A stretch of DNA of 64,000 nt, taken from Opitutaceae bacterium (GTDB taxonomy: Bacteria > Verrucomicrobiota > Verrucomicrobiia > Opitutales > Opitutaceae). The stretch covers positions 62,001 through 126,000 of the forward strand of contig JAWLBB010000010.1 in assembly GCA_041395105.1 (NCBI GenBank), read 5' to 3'. The notes beneath the pieces are model-generated. The model saw nothing but the letters and a program-made list of their open reading frames with translations, was not told the DNA's origin and made no database searches. Positions 1 to 8,714 of this stretch are shown here, one piece after another; position 1 is the stretch's first letter; each line of letters opens with the position of its first letter. The position numbers and the translations under genes are program-made.

Positions 1-16
1 GCTCGGGATCCGTCAT

Positions 17-1013
17 CTAGGCCAGGGCGTTTTCCAACACATCCAGTTCAGCCATGGCTTCGGCCCGGAGAACCTCCGAAATATCCGCCACCTCAAAGCC
101 GTTTCGGGCAATCCGGATCAGCTCCGCGCGAGTGAAGCCGAGATCCCGGGCAAGTGCCTCGTATTCCTCACTCAGGGTGTTTCCAAATGAAAACGGATCA
201 TCCGTGCTGACTGTGCAGCGGATACCGGCATCAAAGAGCTGCCGGATGGGATGTTCCCGCAGAGATGGGACCACGCCCAATTTCAGATTGCTGATCGGAC
301 AGATATCAAGCGTCGCACCGACCTCGCCCAACAGTTCGACCACCGCCGGATCCTCCACCGATCGGACGCCATGCTGAACCCGCCGCACACCGAGTTCCTC
401 AATGACCTGGCGGACGTTGCCCGCCCCGCCAAACTCACCGGCATGCGCCTTGGTCACCTTCCCGGCGGCGCGGACTTCCCGCCAGACCGGCGCCGTCCAG
501 GCCTCGAGATCCCACACCTCGACACCATGAAGATCAACCCCGGCCAGGTGTTCCCATCGATGAAGGTCGTCGATGATCGGTTTCATGACGGGTGTGTAAT
601 TGTTGCGCAGCATGCCGGCGAAGACCCGGACTTCCATGCCGACCGGGGCCGCCGACCGGATCGCATCGACAATGGCCGGACCCGGTATGTCGAAGTACTC
701 CACGATTCCCAGATGAAAGCTGGTCTCCACATAGCGGACGTTCCGGTTCCGCAATCCCTCGAAGATGATCGAGGCCGCCTCATGGTAACGCTCGGGAGAA
801 GTGTACCAGAGTATGGCATGATCGAGCAGGGTTTTCTCAAACTCCTCGAATGAAGGATAACGGAAATCATCGGCCCAAAACGGCGGATTCTCGCGAAACC
901 GCTCCGGCTCGAGTTTCTGGATCAGTCTGTAGGAAGCGCCCCTCGATATGGAGGTGGGTTTCCGTCTTTGGCAGGCGTCGGATGAAGGAATGGAGGTCCG
1001 GCCGGTCGTTCAT
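17..1013 (-). pseudogene. Adenosine deaminase family protein, interrupted by a one-base frameshift
   Basis: Hydrolytic deaminase of the metal-dependent amidohydrolase superfamily; adenosine (or adenine) to inosine (or hypoxanthine), cytosolic purine salvage. The N-terminus (start ATG at 1013) carries the zinc motif THLHIEG, with H20 and H22. The frame then breaks at a run of four C on the plus strand (939-942). Dropping one base joins the reading HIEG-ASYRLIQKLEPERF to the downstream frame. The rest contains KAHAGE (about residue 190), QHG (about 214) and STDDP (about 270), which are the remaining zinc and catalytic positions. The repaired protein would be about 331 aa, normal for the family. 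All other motifs are intact, so this is either a recent mutation or a homopolymer sequencing error. Adenosine versus adenine specificity cannot be decided by eye. Confidence 0.85.
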
Positions 1014-1152
1014 TTCGAAGAAGCAACAGGGTGCACAGGATTCGTCGCAGCGGCTGGCCGCAGATGTCCAGCCCAACCCGGTCCGCGGATGGCAGGGCGT
1101 AAAGTCGCCGGCGCACCGTCAAGGCAAACAATGGTATTTCTCCGGAATTCCA

Positions 1153-2265
1153 TCAGGCGACCAGGTATTCGGGATTCAGTTTCCGGAGGCCCGCCGGAAC
1201 AAAGAGCCCGTCCTTGCGGATCAGTTTTCCGTCGAAATAAACTTCACCACCTCCGTGATCAGGCCTCTGGATACAGACAATATCCCAGTGGACCTGGCTT
1301 CGATTGCCGTTGTCGACCTGCTTGTAGGCCTGGCCGGGAGTGAAGTGGAAGGAACCCGCGATCTTCTCGTCAAACAGCGTATCCAGCATCGGCTCGCGGA
1401 TATGCGGATTGAAACCGAGGGAGAACTCACCGACATACCGTGCCCCCGGATCGGCATCAAGGATGGCGTTGAGCTGGTCGGTGCGATTGCTGGTGGCCTC
1501 AACGATTCTTCCCTTGCGGAAGACAAACCTGATGCCGTCAAAGACGACACCCCGGTAAAGGGACGGCACGTTGTACTGAATCACTCCCTCGACGCTGTCG
1601 CGAACCGGGCAACTGAAGACCTCTCCGTCGGGGATATTGCGAAGCCCACCGCAGGAAACCGCCCCAAGTCCCTTCAGGGAAAAACTCAAATCCGTTCCGG
1701 GGCCCACGATCCGGACCCGGTCGGTCCGCGTCATCAGGGCGTTCAACGCCTTCATTCCCGCCGCCATCCGTCCATAATCAAGGGTGCAGACCCGATAGAA
1801 GAAATCCTCGAAGGCCTCGGTCGGCATCCGAGCCTGCTGGGCCATGCTCGATGTCGGCCAACGCAGCACCACCCATTTGGTGTGATTGACCCGCTGATCC
1901 TGGACCGGCCGCATCAGCCTCGAGATCATGTTCTGCCGCTCAACCGGCACATCGCTCATCGTGAAGGTGTTTTCTGAGCCCCGCAGCGCGATATAGGCAT
2001 CCATCTTCTTGAAACGATGAAGGTCGAGAGCGGCCTTCGCACGGATCTGCGCTTCAGTGGCCTGAAGGGAAAGCGCACGAGTGATCGTTCCCCGCGTGAT
2101 CTCGACATGAGGATGAGCCCCGCGGCGCCGAGCGGCCTCGATCAGGGAGACCACAATCTGATCAGGGACGTCCTGTGCCTCGATCAGAAGATGCTGGCCG
2201 GCCTCCAGACGAGTGGAATGACCGACGAGAACCTCGGCCAGTCTGTCGCAACGGGGATCTTTCAT
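1153..2265 (-). CDS. M29-family metal-dependent aminopeptidase
   Basis: Cytosolic exopeptidase that removes N-terminal residues from peptides using two metal ions (thermophilic aminopeptidase T/S family, peptidase M29). Predicted length 370 aa, close to the usual 370-410. The candidate metal ligands of the family are all visible: E215 in PDGEVF, E280 in GEFSLGF, H307 in SFHF, Y314, and H326 and D328 in VHWDI. The start ATG at 2265 (MKDPRCDRL) is chosen because the sequence upstream in the same frame has no family character and runs into lpxK. It lies 52 bp after lpxK on the same strand and 139 bp before the deaminase, so the three may share a transcript. Substrate specificity is not readable from the sequence. 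Confidence 0.88.
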   Translation of the reverse strand: MKDPRCDRLAEVLVGHSTRLEAGQHLLIEAQDVPDQIVVSLIEAARRRGAHPHVEITRGTITRALSLQATEAQIRAKAALDLHRFKKMDAYIALRGSENTFTMSDVPVERQNMISRLMRPVQDQRVNHTKWVVLRWPTSSMAQQARMPTEAFEDFFYRVCTLDYGRMAAGMKALNALMTRTDRVRIVGPGTDLSFSLKGLGAVSCGGLRNIPDGEVFSCPVRDSVEGVIQYNVPSLYRGVVFDGIRFVFRKGRIVEATSNRTDQLNAILDADPGARYVGEFSLGFNPHIREPMLDTLFDEKIAGSFHFTPGQAYKQVDNGNRSQVHWDIVCIQRPDHGGGEVYFDGKLIRKDGLFVPAGLRKLNPEYLVA

Positions 2266-2317
2266 AATATACGCCGACAATCTGGACGGGGCGCCGGATA
2301 AGGCAAGTGGAGACGGC

Positions 2318-3529
2318 TCAACCAGCCCGGTCGCGGCGTCCACTCCCCTGCTGCTCGGGAAAGCAGATCCGCGACACCGCTTTCTCGAAATCCGCATCTC
2401 CACTGAGAATATCGATCTCAAGGCGAAGGAAGTAGAGGGGGATGGGAAAGTGATGATTCGGGTCAATCCGGACTGCATCCTTTTCCGTCGTTACCAGGAA
2501 ATCCAGGCGCGCCTCCTGAGCCTGGTCAAAAATATGGTCGAGTTCGCCGGGACTGAACCGGTAGTGATCGAGAAACCGGCGGGTATAGAGAAGCTGCGCT
2601 CCGAAATCCCGTAGAAAAGCCTCAAAACTGTCCGGGGCGGCAATCCCGCTGAAGGCCCCCACCCGCCGACCTCGCAGATAATCAAGGTCGCGGCGCAGTG
2701 GACCATTGACCTCCTGAAGATACTGCGGTCGATGGGCGCACTCGATGATGTCGACAGCCGGATGGTGGCGTCGGATCAGTGCCTCGAGTTCCGGGTCGGG
2801 AGTCCCATCGGACTTGGTCAGAAAAACATAGGAGGCCCGTTTCAGGTGCTTGACCGGTTCCCGCATGATCCCCCGAGGCAGCAGACGCCGGTTGCCAAAC
2901 GGATTCGTCTTGTCGACAAGAAGCAGGTTGAGACGCCCTTTCAGCGGCAGGTACTGAAATCCGTCATCGAGAACAAGGGTGTCGCAGCCGAAATTCCGGA
3001 TCGCATATGATCCGCTCTTTACCCGATTCTTGTCCACCAGGACAATCACCCCGGGCAGATTCCTCGCCAGCATATAAGGTTCATCTCCGGCCTGATCACT
3101 GTCCAGGAGAACCTTCTTCCCGTCGCTTACAATCCGGGGGGGCGGGGGTTTCCCGCCTGTCACGATGGTGCGCCAGAGTCGCCGGTAAAGTGGTTCGGCC
3201 CGGCTCTTGTAGCCACGGCTGAGAATCGCAACCTTGCGCCCCCGCTCGGCCAGGGAACGGGCGAATTTCTCGACGACGGGCGTCTTGCCGGTGCCCCCAA
3301 CCGTCAGGTTTCCGACAACCACGACCAGGCAACCAAGGTGCTGGTCATGAAGGATTCTCTGGCGATAGAGCCACAGTCGCAGTTGGACAATTCCACTGAA
3401 AAGGAGCGAATTGGCGTGGAGGAAGGCTTTGAACACGGCCGCCCGCTTACCCCGCCGACGTTCGAAAATCACGTCGATGGTGTACTGCTCAAACACCTGC
3501 AGGCTCTTTTTAAGTCTGCTCAGGAGCAT
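2318..3529 (-). CDS. lpxK: Tetraacyldisaccharide 4'-kinase LpxK
   Basis: Phosphorylates the 4' position of the tetraacyldisaccharide 1-phosphate to give lipid IVA, at the inner membrane, in lipid A synthesis. Predicted length 403 aa. It has the P-loop VGGTGKTP (about residues 77-84) following a hydrophobic N-terminal stretch (about 42-75) that would hold it at the membrane. The LpxK signature VLDDGFQ lies near residues 186-192, and TTEKDAVR sits in the C-terminal half. It is somewhat longer than the 325-350 aa of proteobacterial LpxK because of an N-terminal extension. Together with lpxI (49636-50490) it shows that the host makes lipid A. It is the first gene of a minus-strand run with the M29 peptidase. 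Confidence 0.95.
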   Translation of the reverse strand: MLLSRLKKSLQVFEQYTIDVIFERRRGKRAAVFKAFLHANSLLFSGIVQLRLWLYRQRILHDQHLGCLVVVVGNLTVGGTGKTPVVEKFARSLAERGRKVAILSRGYKSRAEPLYRRLWRTIVTGGKPPPPRIVSDGKKVLLDSDQAGDEPYMLARNLPGVIVLVDKNRVKSGSYAIRNFGCDTLVLDDGFQYLPLKGRLNLLLVDKTNPFGNRRLLPRGIMREPVKHLKRASYVFLTKSDGTPDPELEALIRRHHPAVDIIECAHRPQYLQEVNGPLRRDLDYLRGRRVGAFSGIAAPDSFEAFLRDFGAQLLYTRRFLDHYRFSPGELDHIFDQAQEARLDFLVTTEKDAVRIDPNHHFPIPLYFLRLEIDILSGDADFEKAVSRICFPEQQGSGRRDRAG

Positions 3530-3740
3530 CCGCTAGGTTCGACCATTTTCGATTGAATAACCCTTTTATGACGCGACTCTTACACAAAACCATCCGATCT
3601 TTCGAGCCCGATGTGCGCAAGAGCCTCAGGATTGCCTGTTGACGCCGGGGGACGGATTCTGGTTTTTTTGGCCTTTTGCGCAATTCCTGTCACCATTAAT
3701 CTTAAGACCGTCCTCAACGACATCCTTCAAAAGGCACCTT

Positions 3741-4106
3741 ATGATGATCACCATGGTCAAGTCCAAGATCCACCGGGCTGAAGTGACCGATCGCAGCCTC
3801 AATTACGAAGGCAGTCTCGCCATCGCAGCGGACTTGATGAAGGAAGTGAACCTTCATCCCTACGAAAGAATCCTTGTCGGGAACATGGCCAATGGACAGC
3901 GCTTTGAGACCTACGCAATCGAAGCCCCGGCCGGCTCCGGCACCATCAGCCTGAACGGAGGAACCGCCCACCTCGGCGGAAAAGGCGACCTCCTGACCAT
4001 CATGTCGTTCGGCTTTTTCCGTGAAGACGAAGTCGCCGGTCACCGACCGAAGGTCATCGTCCTCGCCGACCACAACACCCGTATCATCCGAAAAGGAAAA
4101 AAGTGA
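3741..4106 (+). CDS. panD: Aspartate 1-decarboxylase PanD (proenzyme)
   Basis: Decarboxylates L-aspartate to beta-alanine for pantothenate and CoA synthesis. Pyruvoyl enzyme, self-cleaved between Gly and Ser. With the ATG at 3741 the protein is 121 aa and the motif YEGS puts the cleavage at G24-S25, exactly the position in the E. coli enzyme. This favours 3741 over earlier in-frame starts or the later ATG at 3753. Other landmarks are NGQRF, ISLNGGTAH and the FxxxDE stretch typical of the family. The stop overlaps the GTG start of the aminotransferase downstream (GTGA), implying translational coupling. A weak AAAGG element lies about 8 bases upstream of the start. Confidence 0.95.
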   Translation: MMITMVKSKIHRAEVTDRSLNYEGSLAIAADLMKEVNLHPYERILVGNMANGQRFETYAIEAPAGSGTISLNGGTAHLGGKGDLLTIMSFGFFREDEVAGHRPKVIVLADHNTRIIRKGKK

Positions 4107-5191
4107 GTCTTCGTCTCTACATTCCCGGCCCGGTCCAGGTTTCTGACCGCACCCTCAAAGCCATGGGAACCCCCCCCATGGGGCATCGCAGCGCCGATTT
4201 CGTCGCTCTTTACCAGTCGATTCAGCCCCGCCTGCAGGAGCTCTTCGGAACTAGGGACCCGGTATTTCTCAGTACCAGCAGCGCCTGGGGTGTGATGGAA
4301 GGATCCGTCCGCAACCTGACGAAAAAGCGCGTTCTCAATTGCATGAACGGTGCCTTTTCCGACAAATGGCACAACGTCTCGCTACGATGCGGTCTTGCCG
4401 CGTCGCCCCTGCAATTCGATTGGGGCCGACCGGTCGACCCGCAAGCCCTTCGTCGGGAACTCGCGACCGGTCATTATGATGTGGTCACCCTGATCCACAA
4501 CGAGACATCGACCGGCACGATGAGCCATCTCGATCAGATAGCAGAGGTCCTGCGTGAGTTTCCGGATGTCCTTTCCGTGGTGGATGCCGTCAGTTCCTTC
4601 TCCGCCCTCCCCATTCCCAAGGACGAACTCGGCATCGACGTCCTGCTTACCGGATCGCAGAAAGCCCTCGCCCTGCCTCCCGGTCTCGCCCTGTTCTCGC
4701 CGTCCGAACGGGCCCTCAAGCGGGCCGCCTCCGTCTCCAACCGCGGCTACTACTTCGACTTCATCGAGTTCCTGCAGAATCACGAAAAGGGAATGACTCC
4801 GTCGACTCCGGTAATCTCCCTGATCTTCGCCCTGCAATCCAAATTGGGCGACATCTTCACTGAAGGTGTCGAAGCCCGCCATTCACGCCATGCCCGCCTC
4901 AACGGGATGATTCATGGCTGGCTCGAACGCCGCGGCTTCCGACTATTCCCGGACAAGGCCGATGCCAGTGTCACCCTGTCCTGTGTCGAAAATAATCTCG
5001 GGATCGATGTGGCCGCCATGAACAAGGTCCTCAAATCCCGCTTCGAATGCATCATCGACGGAGGCTACGGCAAGTTGAAGGGCAAGACCTTCCGCATTTC
5101 CAACATGGGCGACGAAACCGATGAAACCATCGGCCGATTGATCGGGTATCTGGACGCTTCTCTCGACGAGGTCTTGACCGCGAAGGCTTGA
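4103..5191 (+). CDS. Class V pyridoxal-phosphate aminotransferase (alanine/serine-glyoxylate type)
   Basis: Fold-type I PLP enzyme of the class V aminotransferase group (alanine-glyoxylate, serine-pyruvate or phosphoserine type), 362 aa. The likely Schiff-base lysine is K187 in TGSQKALALPPG, a motif typical of AGXT-like enzymes. D161 in VVDAVSS would bind the pyridine nitrogen, and HNETSTG (132-138) is the usual substrate and cofactor loop. It starts at GTG 4103, overlapping the panD stop, so the two are co-translated. The panD link might suggest a role in beta-alanine or branched precursor metabolism, but family members also serve serine synthesis, so the exact substrate is undetermined. Confidence 0.85.
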   Translation: MSLRLYIPGPVQVSDRTLKAMGTPPMGHRSADFVALYQSIQPRLQELFGTRDPVFLSTSSAWGVMEGSVRNLTKKRVLNCMNGAFSDKWHNVSLRCGLAASPLQFDWGRPVDPQALRRELATGHYDVVTLIHNETSTGTMSHLDQIAEVLREFPDVLSVVDAVSSFSALPIPKDELGIDVLLTGSQKALALPPGLALFSPSERALKRAASVSNRGYYFDFIEFLQNHEKGMTPSTPVISLIFALQSKLGDIFTEGVEARHSRHARLNGMIHGWLERRGFRLFPDKADASVTLSCVENNLGIDVAAMNKVLKSRFECIIDGGYGKLKGKTFRISNMGDETDETIGRLIGYLDASLDEVLTAKA

Positions 5192-5279
5192 CAAAACCCC
5201 GGACGCATCAACTTACGGAAGGTTTTTCCGATTGATGTTTTCCCGGCGGTGCCCCCCGCTGCCGGGCCGCCGACCCGTT

Positions 5280-7814
5280 ATGAAGACTCTGATAATTGCC
5301 GAAAAGCCGAGCGTTGCCACCGATATCTGCCGAGCCCTCGGCAAATTGCCCAAGAACGGCGACTTCTACGAAAACGACCAATACGTTGTCTCCTCGGCAG
5401 TCGGTCATCTGGTCGAGCTGGCCATGCCGGAGGATTACGACAAGAAGCTGGGTTTCTGGCGGCTGGCTGATCTTCCGATCGTGCCCGACAGCTTCGAGTT
5501 GAAGCCGATCGAAAAGACCAAGAAGCGTTTTCAGGAACTCAAACGCCTGCTCAACCGCAAGGATGTCGGCGACGTCATCAATGCCTGCGACGCCGGCCGT
5601 GAAGGCGAACTGATTTTCAACTACACCTACAAACTCTCCAAGTCGAAGAAGCCGGTCCGCCGCCTCTGGATGTCGTCGATGACCTCCGCCGGAATCCGCG
5701 AAGCCTTCGAACACCTCCGCTCCGATAAGCAGATGAGGCACCTCGCCGACGCCGCCCGCTGTCGCTCCGAGGCGGATTGGCTGATCGGGATCAATTGCAC
5801 CCGCGGTGCGACCAAACGGATGTTCGGTTCGAGGGCGGGCAATGTGGCCGGGGTTGGCCGCGTACAGACTCCGACCCTCGCCATCGTCCACGAGCGGGAG
5901 AAGCAGATCCGTGCCTTCATCCCGAGGACCTATTTTCGGGTGGTCGCCGAATTCGGCCTCAAGGCCGGTTCCTATGAGGGCGTCCTTCAACGCGCCGATT
6001 TCAAACGGGGCGGCACCGACGATCAGGACCGGATTGACCGGATCTGGACCCGGGCGCAGGCCGAAGCCGTGGCCACCGCCCTGGGCAACGCAACCCATGC
6101 CCGGGTGCAGGACGAAAAAAAGCGGACCACCCAGGCCGCGCCCCGCCTTTACGACCTGACCACCCTCCAGCGCGAAGCAAACAACCGCTTCGGTTATCCC
6201 GCCCGGAGAACGCTCCAGATCGCCCAGGCTCTCTACGAGCGCCACAAGATGATCACGTATCCACGAACCGACTCGAAGGCCCTGCCCGAGGACTATATTC
6301 CGGTCTGCCGGGAAGTGCTCAACGCAATGCAGGGAGACCTCGCCCCCCACGCCAGGCTTGTCCTCGAAAACGGCTGGGTACGGCCAAACAAACGGGTTTT
6401 CGACAATGCGCAGGTCAGCGATCACTTTGCCATCATCCCCACGCCGGAGAAGCCGAAGAAGCTCGGAGAGGAAGAAGCCAGGATCTTCGACCTGATCGCC
6501 CGTCGCTTCATCGCGATTTTTCACCCTTCCGCCCAGTTCGACGTCACCACCCGCCTGACCCAAGTTGAGTCCCATGCCTTCAAGACCGAAGGCAAGATTC
6601 TGGTCGAGCCCGGCTACCTCGCCGTCTATGGACGCGAACTGAACGACGAAAACGGACACCTTCCTCCAGTCAGCCCCGCAGACGGGGATCCCGCCCGGGC
6701 CCTGATCCGGAATCATCGGATCGATGAGGAAGCCACTCGACCGCCCCCGCGTTACACCGAGGCGACCCTCCTCTCCGCCATGGAAGGCGCAGGCAAACTG
6801 GTCGACGACGACGATCTCGCCGATGCCATGAAGGAAAAGGGACTCGGCACCCCGGCCACCCGGGCCCAGGTCATTGAGCGCCTCATCAACGAGAAATACA
6901 TGGATCGGGATCGGAGGGACCTCGTCCCGACCGACAAGGCGGACCGACTCTTCTCCTTCCTCACGTCGATCGAAGCCGAAGCCCTGACCCGCCCCGACCT
7001 GACCGGTGAATGGGAATTCAAGCTCCGCAAGATCGAACACGGTGAGCTCGATGGCGACACCTTCATCGCCGAAATCGCCAAGCTTACCCGGGAATTGATC
7101 GAGCGGATCAAGGCCCCGCAGCCCGATAGCCTCACCGACATCATCTGCCCGACCGATGGGAAGCCCATGTTGGAGAACTTCAACCGCTATATCTCCCAGG
7201 ATGAAAAGCTGACGGTTTACAAGACGGTCGGTGGCCGGAACATTGATCCCGAGGAGGTCAGGGAACTCGTCGGCAAGTGCCGGACCGATGAAATCGGCGA
7301 GGACGAAATCCGCTCGACCATCGGGCCGCTCAAATTCCGCTCCAAGCGTGGAACCGACTATTTCGCCCGCCTCACCATCACTTCCGAATACAAGGTCAAG
7401 ATGGCGCTGGATCGCAGGGAAGGCGACGAAGGCGGCATCGCGGTGGGCCCGGATGCCGAACCGGTCGGCACCTGCCCGATCACCGGTGGTGACATCTTTG
7501 AGCTGACGTCGGCCTTTGTCGTCCGGGTCAAGAAAGACGGTGAAGACACCTTTCCCTACAAGCTGAGTCGGCAGATCCTGAGCAAGGAACTCACCCTCGA
7601 GAACTTCATGACCATGCTCAGAAACGGAAAGACCGATCTGATCAAGGGGTTCATATCCAATCGCACCAAGCGACCGTTCGATGCCTTCCTCGTCCTGAAG
7701 GAAGGAGGACGAAGCAGTTTCGAATTCCCGCCCCGCGCTCCGAAGAAACCGGGTAAAGCCGGTGGTGCAAGAAAGAAGGCGACCGTCCAGACGGCCGACG
7801 CGGCCGAAGAATAG
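5280..7814 (+). CDS. topB: DNA topoisomerase III (type IA)
   Basis: ATP-independent type IA topoisomerase that passes single strands to decatenate DNA and resolve recombination or replication intermediates. 844 aa from the ATG at 5280 (MKTLIIAEKPS); the in-frame ATG at 5232 only adds a non-conserved leader. The Toprim domain shows AEKPS (7-11) and CDAGREGE (103-110). The catalytic tyrosine is Y327 in MITYPRTDSKALP. EKGLGTPATRA lies in the core, and two C-terminal topoisomerase repeats (for example TCPITGGDIFEL and FPYKLSRQ) precede a Lys/Ala-rich tail. No zinc-finger cysteines are seen. It ends only 13 bp from menB on the opposite strand. Confidence 0.95.
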   Translation: MKTLIIAEKPSVATDICRALGKLPKNGDFYENDQYVVSSAVGHLVELAMPEDYDKKLGFWRLADLPIVPDSFELKPIEKTKKRFQELKRLLNRKDVGDVINACDAGREGELIFNYTYKLSKSKKPVRRLWMSSMTSAGIREAFEHLRSDKQMRHLADAARCRSEADWLIGINCTRGATKRMFGSRAGNVAGVGRVQTPTLAIVHEREKQIRAFIPRTYFRVVAEFGLKAGSYEGVLQRADFKRGGTDDQDRIDRIWTRAQAEAVATALGNATHARVQDEKKRTTQAAPRLYDLTTLQREANNRFGYPARRTLQIAQALYERHKMITYPRTDSKALPEDYIPVCREVLNAMQGDLAPHARLVLENGWVRPNKRVFDNAQVSDHFAIIPTPEKPKKLGEEEARIFDLIARRFIAIFHPSAQFDVTTRLTQVESHAFKTEGKILVEPGYLAVYGRELNDENGHLPPVSPADGDPARALIRNHRIDEEATRPPPRYTEATLLSAMEGAGKLVDDDDLADAMKEKGLGTPATRAQVIERLINEKYMDRDRRDLVPTDKADRLFSFLTSIEAEALTRPDLTGEWEFKLRKIEHGELDGDTFIAEIAKLTRELIERIKAPQPDSLTDIICPTDGKPMLENFNRYISQDEKLTVYKTVGGRNIDPEEVRELVGKCRTDEIGEDEIRSTIGPLKFRSKRGTDYFARLTITSEYKVKMALDRREGDEGGIAVGPDAEPVGTCPITGGDIFELTSAFVVRVKKDGEDTFPYKLSRQILSKELTLENFMTMLRNGKTDLIKGFISNRTKRPFDAFLVLKEGGRSSFEFPPRAPKKPGKAGGARKKATVQTADAAEE

Positions 7815-7826
7815 GGCTTCCGCCCT
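7813..7826. terminator. Short hairpin between convergent topB and menB
   Basis: The 13-bp gap between the two stop codons is almost filled by the perfect 5-bp stem AGGGC-TTCC-GCCCT. It overlaps the last base of the topB stop codon. There is no clear T-run on either side, so action as a bidirectional terminator is only inferred from position. Confidence 0.3.
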
Positions 7827-7827
7827 C

Positions 7828-8661
7828 TCAGGGCAGCCAGGGATACCGCCGAAAATCCGGTTTCCGCTTCTCGAGGAAGGCGTTCTTTCCTTCGGCGCCC
7901 TCTTCCGACATATAGTAGAGGAGCGTGGCGTTGCCCGCCAGTTCCTGCAGACCGGCCTGGCCGTCGGTGTCCGCGTTGAACGCGGCCTTCAGGCAACGAA
8001 TCGCCAGGGGGCTTTTTTCGAGGATTTCCCGGGCCCATTTAACCCCCTCGGCTTCGAGTTGCGCCACCGGAACCACCCGGTTGACCAGCCCCATGTCGCG
8101 CGCCTCCGCCGCACTGTATTGCCGGCACAGATACCAGATTTCCCGCGCCTTCTTCTGGCCGACAATTCGCGCGAGGTAGCTCGAACCGAATCCTCCATCG
8201 AAGCTGCCCACCCTGGGTCCGGTCTGTCCGAAAATCGCATTGTCGGCCGCAATCGTCAGGTCGCAGATGACATGCAGGACGTGCCCGCCACCAATGGCGT
8301 AGCCCGCGACCAGCGCAATGACCACTTTGGGCATGGAGCGGATGAGCTTCTGCAGATCAAGGACATTGAGACGGGGCACCCCATCATCACCGACATAACC
8401 CGCGTGTCCTCGGATGCTCTGGTCGCCACCCGAACAGAAGGCATACTTCCCGTCGGTATGGGGTCCGGCCCCGGTCAGGAGCACCACCCCGATCGTGGGA
8501 TCCTCCCGGGCATCGCAGAACGCATCGTACATCTCGAAGACGGTCTGCGGTCGGAAGGCGTTGCGCTTTTCCGGACGATTGATCGTCACGCGGGCGATCC
8601 CGTCCCATTTGTGATAGAGGATATCCTGATAGGTTTTGACCGATTTCCATTCCGGAGACAT
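7828..8661 (-). CDS. menB: 1,4-dihydroxy-2-naphthoyl-CoA synthase MenB
   Basis: Cyclises o-succinylbenzoyl-CoA to 1,4-dihydroxy-2-naphthoyl-CoA in classical menaquinone synthesis. Cytosolic crotonase-fold enzyme of 277 aa, the normal size. MenB-specific motifs are all present: KRNAFRP (32-38), CSGGDQ (76-81), GGG of the oxyanion hole (124-126), TGPRVGSFDGGFGSSY with the catalytic D155, and the C-terminal block YMSEEGAEGKNAFLEKRKPD. It is the last gene of a minus-strand men run (menF, menD, menB), 53 bp after the menD stop. menC, menE and menA are not in the window. Confidence 0.97.
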   Translation of the reverse strand: MSPEWKSVKTYQDILYHKWDGIARVTINRPEKRNAFRPQTVFEMYDAFCDAREDPTIGVVLLTGAGPHTDGKYAFCSGGDQSIRGHAGYVGDDGVPRLNVLDLQKLIRSMPKVVIALVAGYAIGGGHVLHVICDLTIAADNAIFGQTGPRVGSFDGGFGSSYLARIVGQKKAREIWYLCRQYSAAEARDMGLVNRVVPVAQLEAEGVKWAREILEKSPLAIRCLKAAFNADTDGQAGLQELAGNATLLYYMSEEGAEGKNAFLEKRKPDFRRYPWLP

Positions 8662-8714
8662 GCCGGTATTAAACGGTCCCCTTCTCCGCGCGCAAGCACC
8701 CGGATGAATCCGGT

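Noticed and set aside
5208..7040. Long antisense open frame (610 codons) opposite topB
   Set aside because: Gly/Val/Asp-rich composition typical of the reverse reading of GC-rich coding DNA; topB on the other strand has every motif of its family.
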